Shown here: in pieces, positions 61,426 through 64,000 of the stretch
Numbering within the stretch: the stretch's first letter is position 1
How the letters are laid out: every line of letters starts with the position of its first letter
Assembly (NCBI RefSeq): GCF_006715485.1
Contig: NZ_VFNH01000001.1
Span: 2,046,001 to 2,110,000 of the forward strand
Origin: Herbaspirillum sp. SJZ107
Lineage (GTDB): Bacteria; Pseudomonadota; Gammaproteobacteria; Burkholderiales; Burkholderiaceae_D
Length of the DNA: 64,000 nt
Reading direction: 5' to 3'
The notes under the pieces: generated by a model
What the model was told of the DNA's origin: nothing
What the model saw: the letters and a program-made list of their open reading frames with translations, nothing else
The model's database searches: none
Translations under genes and position numbers: made by a program

Positions 61426-64000
61426 TTACTTGAAGGTGTAGCTGGCGTTGACGTAGATGAAACGTCCGCGCGGATCGGCGTAGCTGACATCGTAACCGCC
61501 GAGGAAGTTCGAGGTCAGGTTGGTGTACGGCGGATCGCGGTCGAACAGGTTCTTCACGCCCAGCGCCAGCTTGGTGCTCCTGATGCCGGCGTAGGTCAGC
61601 TGCAGGTCGAAGGTCTGGTAGGCATCGACCTTGCGCGGGGTCGAGGTACGTGCCACCTGGCTGGCCAGCGCGTCGGTATAGCCCTTCTGGTAGTTCTGCA
61701 GCAGGCTCACGCCGTACGGACCGTTTTCCCAGGTCACGCTGGCATTGTGCTTCCAGCGCACCACCACGCCGCCGGAGGCGTTCAGCGCCTGGTCGAGCGA
61801 GCTGGTGTAGCTGCCGTCCGGGCCCTGCACGTCGAACTTGCTCATGTAGGTGCCGGCCAGGCGGAAGTTGACGCGGTTGCCGTTGCCGAAGCGCGCGCGG
61901 TACATGGCGTCGAGGTCGACGCCCGCGACCTGGGTCTTGAACAGGTTGGCGTTGGTCTGCACGATCGATTCGATCGGGCCGACGCCGGACGCGTTGCCGT
62001 CGGGAGCGCCGCGGTTGATGAACTGCGCATACTGCAGCGTGCGGTCGGCGTTGGCCAGGAAGTAGGTCGAGCTGAGGCCGCCGACCACGATCGCATCCTT
62101 CAGGTTGATGCGGAAGGCATCCAGGCTGATCGATGCGTTCTTGACCGGCTCCCACAGCACGCCGGCCGTCATCGAGATCGATTTTTCCGGGCTCAGGTTC
62201 GGATTGCCGCCAGTGATGGTAGTGAACTGGAAGTTGCAGTCGCGCGGCGCGCCGGTCTGCAGGTTCGGGCAGCGCACGAAGTCACGCGAGCCGTTGCCGG
62301 TGATGCTGGTCGCCTGCGGGGTGTTGAGGTCGGTCAGCGACGGTGCGCGGAAGCCCTTGCCCACTGCCGAGCGCAGCATCAGGCTCTGGGTCGGCTGCCA
62401 GCGCAGCGAGGCTTTCGGATTGACGGTGTGGCCGACGCCCTGGTAGTTGTCGTAACGCACGGCGACGTCGGCATCCAGCTTCTTGATGATCGGGATGCTG
62501 AACTCGGCGTACATCGAACCGACGTTGCGGGCGCCGAGGACCGGGAAGGCATTGCCGCCGAGGCCGGCGATATCGCCGGTCTGGATCGCGACCGACGGGT
62601 CGTACTGGAACTTTTCGCGGCGCAGCTCGGCGCCGAGCGCCATGCCGACGGCGCCGGCCGGCAGCGTCCAGATCTCGCGCGAACCCTTGATGTCGACCGA
62701 GGTCGTCGAGGTCTTGGAGCTGTAGCTGGTGCCGCGGAACTCGGCGGCGCGCACGGCGTCGAGCGCGGCCTGGTCGGTGGTTTCGCCGAACGGATTGATC
62801 ACGCCGCTGTTAAAGATCGGCAGGACGCGCGAGTACTGGGCATAGCCCGACAGCAGGTTCTGGTGCACCTTGCTCTGGGTGTACAGGAAAGCGCTGTCCA
62901 TGTCCCAGCCGGCCAGGGTGCCGCGTACGCCGGCCACGAAGCGTCCGTTTTCCGAGATGTCGCGGGTGTTGCGCTGGCCGTTGGCGACGTCGCGGTAGTT
63001 CAGCAGCAGCGGCACGCCGGCCAGGTTGTTGGCGGCGGCGAAGGCGGTCGGGTAGTACCGGCTGGACGGGATCAGGATGAAGCCGCCGCGGCCGATGTTG
63101 CTGTACTTCGTCTGCATCAGCGGGTATTGCGCGATCAGCTTCTGGAATTCCGGCACATACGGGTTGGTCGCCGTGGTGATGGCGTTGTAGGCCAGCGGCA
63201 CCTGCTGGGTGGTCGAGGTGATCTTGTTCCTGGTGTAGCCGGATTCGAAGTAGGCTTCGGCATCGTCGTTCAGGCGCAGGCGGCCGTTGGCGATGAAGCT
63301 GGCTTTTTCGAAATCGGGCTGCAGCGACACGTAAGGGCTGTTGTCGTAGGTGCAGCGGTTGCTCGAGTACGGCGACACCAGCGAATACGGGCCGCAGTTC
63401 GGCAGCGCCGGATTGCCGAGCACGCCATTGCGGTTCAGCACCACGTTGGCCGGGAAGGCGATCGACGAGGTGTAGTCGTTCTGCTCGGCGACGTTGAGGC
63501 GGCGCGCGAAGGCGCGGTCGGTACCCTGGATCGGGTCGGTATGCTGGACGGTGATGCCGCCGGTCAAATTCCAGCCTTCCGTGTCCATGCGGCCGATGCC
63601 ACCGAACAGCGTCGCCTTGCGGTCGCGGCCGAGGCGGTCACTCGTCTGGCCGTAGTTGCCGCTGATCTCGAGACCGGTGAAATCCTTGCGCAGGATAAAG
63701 TTCACCACGCCGGCGATCGCATCCGAACCGTAGATGGCCGACGCGCCGTCCTTCAGCACCTCCACCCGCTCGATGGCCGACAGCGGGATGCTGTTCACGT
63801 CCACCGACGAACCGGCGGCGCCGGCCGAGCCGCCGCCGTACACCGACACCCGGCGGCCGTTGACCAGCACCAGGGTACGCGCCGAACCCAGGCCGCGCAG
63901 CGACACGGTGGCGATGCTGCCGCCGCCGTAGCCCGAGGCGTTGGCGACCGTGGTCGAGCTGCCGGCGCTGGAGAGCGAGCTCAGCTGCTTGACGAGTTCC
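61426..64000 (-). CDS. TonB-dependent receptor, 5' end outside window
   Basis: At least 857 residues of an outer-membrane receptor; the frame is open to the right edge, so signal peptide and the start of the plug are missing. The visible plug contains ELVKQLSSLSSAGSS, SLRGLGSARTLVLVNGRRVS, SIPLSAIERVEVLKDGASAI and YGSDAIAGVVNFILRKDF, the pattern of receptors linked to peptide or siderophore uptake in Xanthomonas- and Sphingomonas-type genomes. The barrel includes GKGFRAPSLTDLNTPQ and NPNLSPEKSISMTAG, ending RFIYVNASYTFK. It differs from the two receptors at 1-6.9 kb. Codirectional with the M28 peptidase gene 36 bases downstream, probably an operon for peptide use. Confidence 0.93.
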   Translation of the reverse strand, partial: ELVKQLSSLSSAGSSTTVANASGYGGGSIATVSLRGLGSARTLVLVNGRRVSVYGGGSAGAAGSSVDVNSIPLSAIERVEVLKDGASAIYGSDAIAGVVNFILRKDFTGLEISGNYGQTSDRLGRDRKATLFGGIGRMDTEGWNLTGGITVQHTDPIQGTDRAFARRLNVAEQNDYTSSIAFPANVVLNRNGVLGNPALPNCGPYSLVSPYSSNRCTYDNSPYVSLQPDFEKASFIANGRLRLNDDAEAYFESGYTRNKITSTTQQVPLAYNAITTATNPYVPEFQKLIAQYPLMQTKYSNIGRGGFILIPSSRYYPTAFAAANNLAGVPLLLNYRDVANGQRNTRDISENGRFVAGVRGTLAGWDMDSAFLYTQSKVHQNLLSGYAQYSRVLPIFNSGVINPFGETTDQAALDAVRAAEFRGTSYSSKTSTTSVDIKGSREIWTLPAGAVGMALGAELRREKFQYDPSVAIQTGDIAGLGGNAFPVLGARNVGSMYAEFSIPIIKKLDADVAVRYDNYQGVGHTVNPKASLRWQPTQSLMLRSAVGKGFRAPSLTDLNTPQATSITGNGSRDFVRCPNLQTGAPRDCNFQFTTITGGNPNLSPEKSISMTAGVLWEPVKNASISLDAFRINLKDAIVVGGLSSTYFLANADRTLQYAQFINRGAPDGNASGVGPIESIVQTNANLFKTQVAGVDLDAMYRARFGNGNRVNFRLAGTYMSKFDVQGPDGSYTSSLDQALNASGGVVVRWKHNASVTWENGPYGVSLLQNYQKGYTDALASQVARTSTPRKVDAYQTFDLQLTYAGIRSTKLALGVKNLFDRDPPYTNLTSNFLGGYDVSYADPRGRFIYVNASYTFK

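Overview
The window looks like chromosomal DNA of a high-GC environmental betaproteobacterium, most plausibly Oxalobacteraceae (Massilia/Duganella/Telluria type). The grounds are GC-rich coding with C/G at third positions, several long TonB-dependent receptors of the Xanthomonas/Caulobacter type, many secreted carbohydrate enzymes, a chaperone-usher (Csu) pilus locus and VpsR-like regulation. The genus is an inference. I see no rRNA, tRNA, CRISPR array, insertion sequence or prophage.

Layout. 1-6.9 kb: two related TonB-dependent receptors on the minus strand, the first cut by the window edge and apparently frameshifted near its start. 7.4-12.4 kb: a Sel1-repeat protein, an aldo/keto reductase, a metallo-beta-lactamase-fold lipoprotein and a YeeE/YedE (thiosulfate-type) transporter. 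12.6-19.1 kb: two large secreted glycoside hydrolase family 2 (GH2) enzymes. 19.3-21.4 kb: an HDOD protein and an LprI-domain protein. 21.4-31.1 kb: a complete oxidative uronate pathway. Uronate dehydrogenase makes an aldarolactone, an SMP-30 family lactonase opens it, GarD and GudD dehydrate galactarate and glucarate, KdgD gives 2-oxoglutarate semialdehyde, and a semialdehyde dehydrogenase gives 2-oxoglutarate. An MFS importer and a FadR-type GntR regulator are embedded, and related operator-like sites lie at the garD, kdgD and gudD promoters. The GH2 enzymes next door may supply the uronates.

31.5-43.8 kb: a cell-surface locus. Two paralogous regulators (excisionase/MerR-like HTH fused to a receiver domain) flank four secreted proteins with DUF11-like domains, one of them a 1617-residue protein with Ig-like domains and a predicted C-terminal outer-membrane beta-barrel. 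A GAF-PAS histidine kinase and a single-domain receiver follow. This is the best candidate in the window for a poorly described system. 44-53.5 kb: a small secreted protein, a divergent NAD(P)-binding protein/LysR pair, then a minimal Csu operon (pilin, chaperone, usher, tip adhesin) preceded by a sensor kinase.

53.7-64 kb: a type-B carboxylesterase lipoprotein, a sodium/solute symporter with a clear terminator, a short islet of lower-GC orphan genes, a VpsR-like AAA+ regulator, a secreted M28 peptidase and a third TonB-dependent receptor running off the right edge. Overall the segment combines polymer breakdown and uptake, uronate catabolism and surface/biofilm structures.
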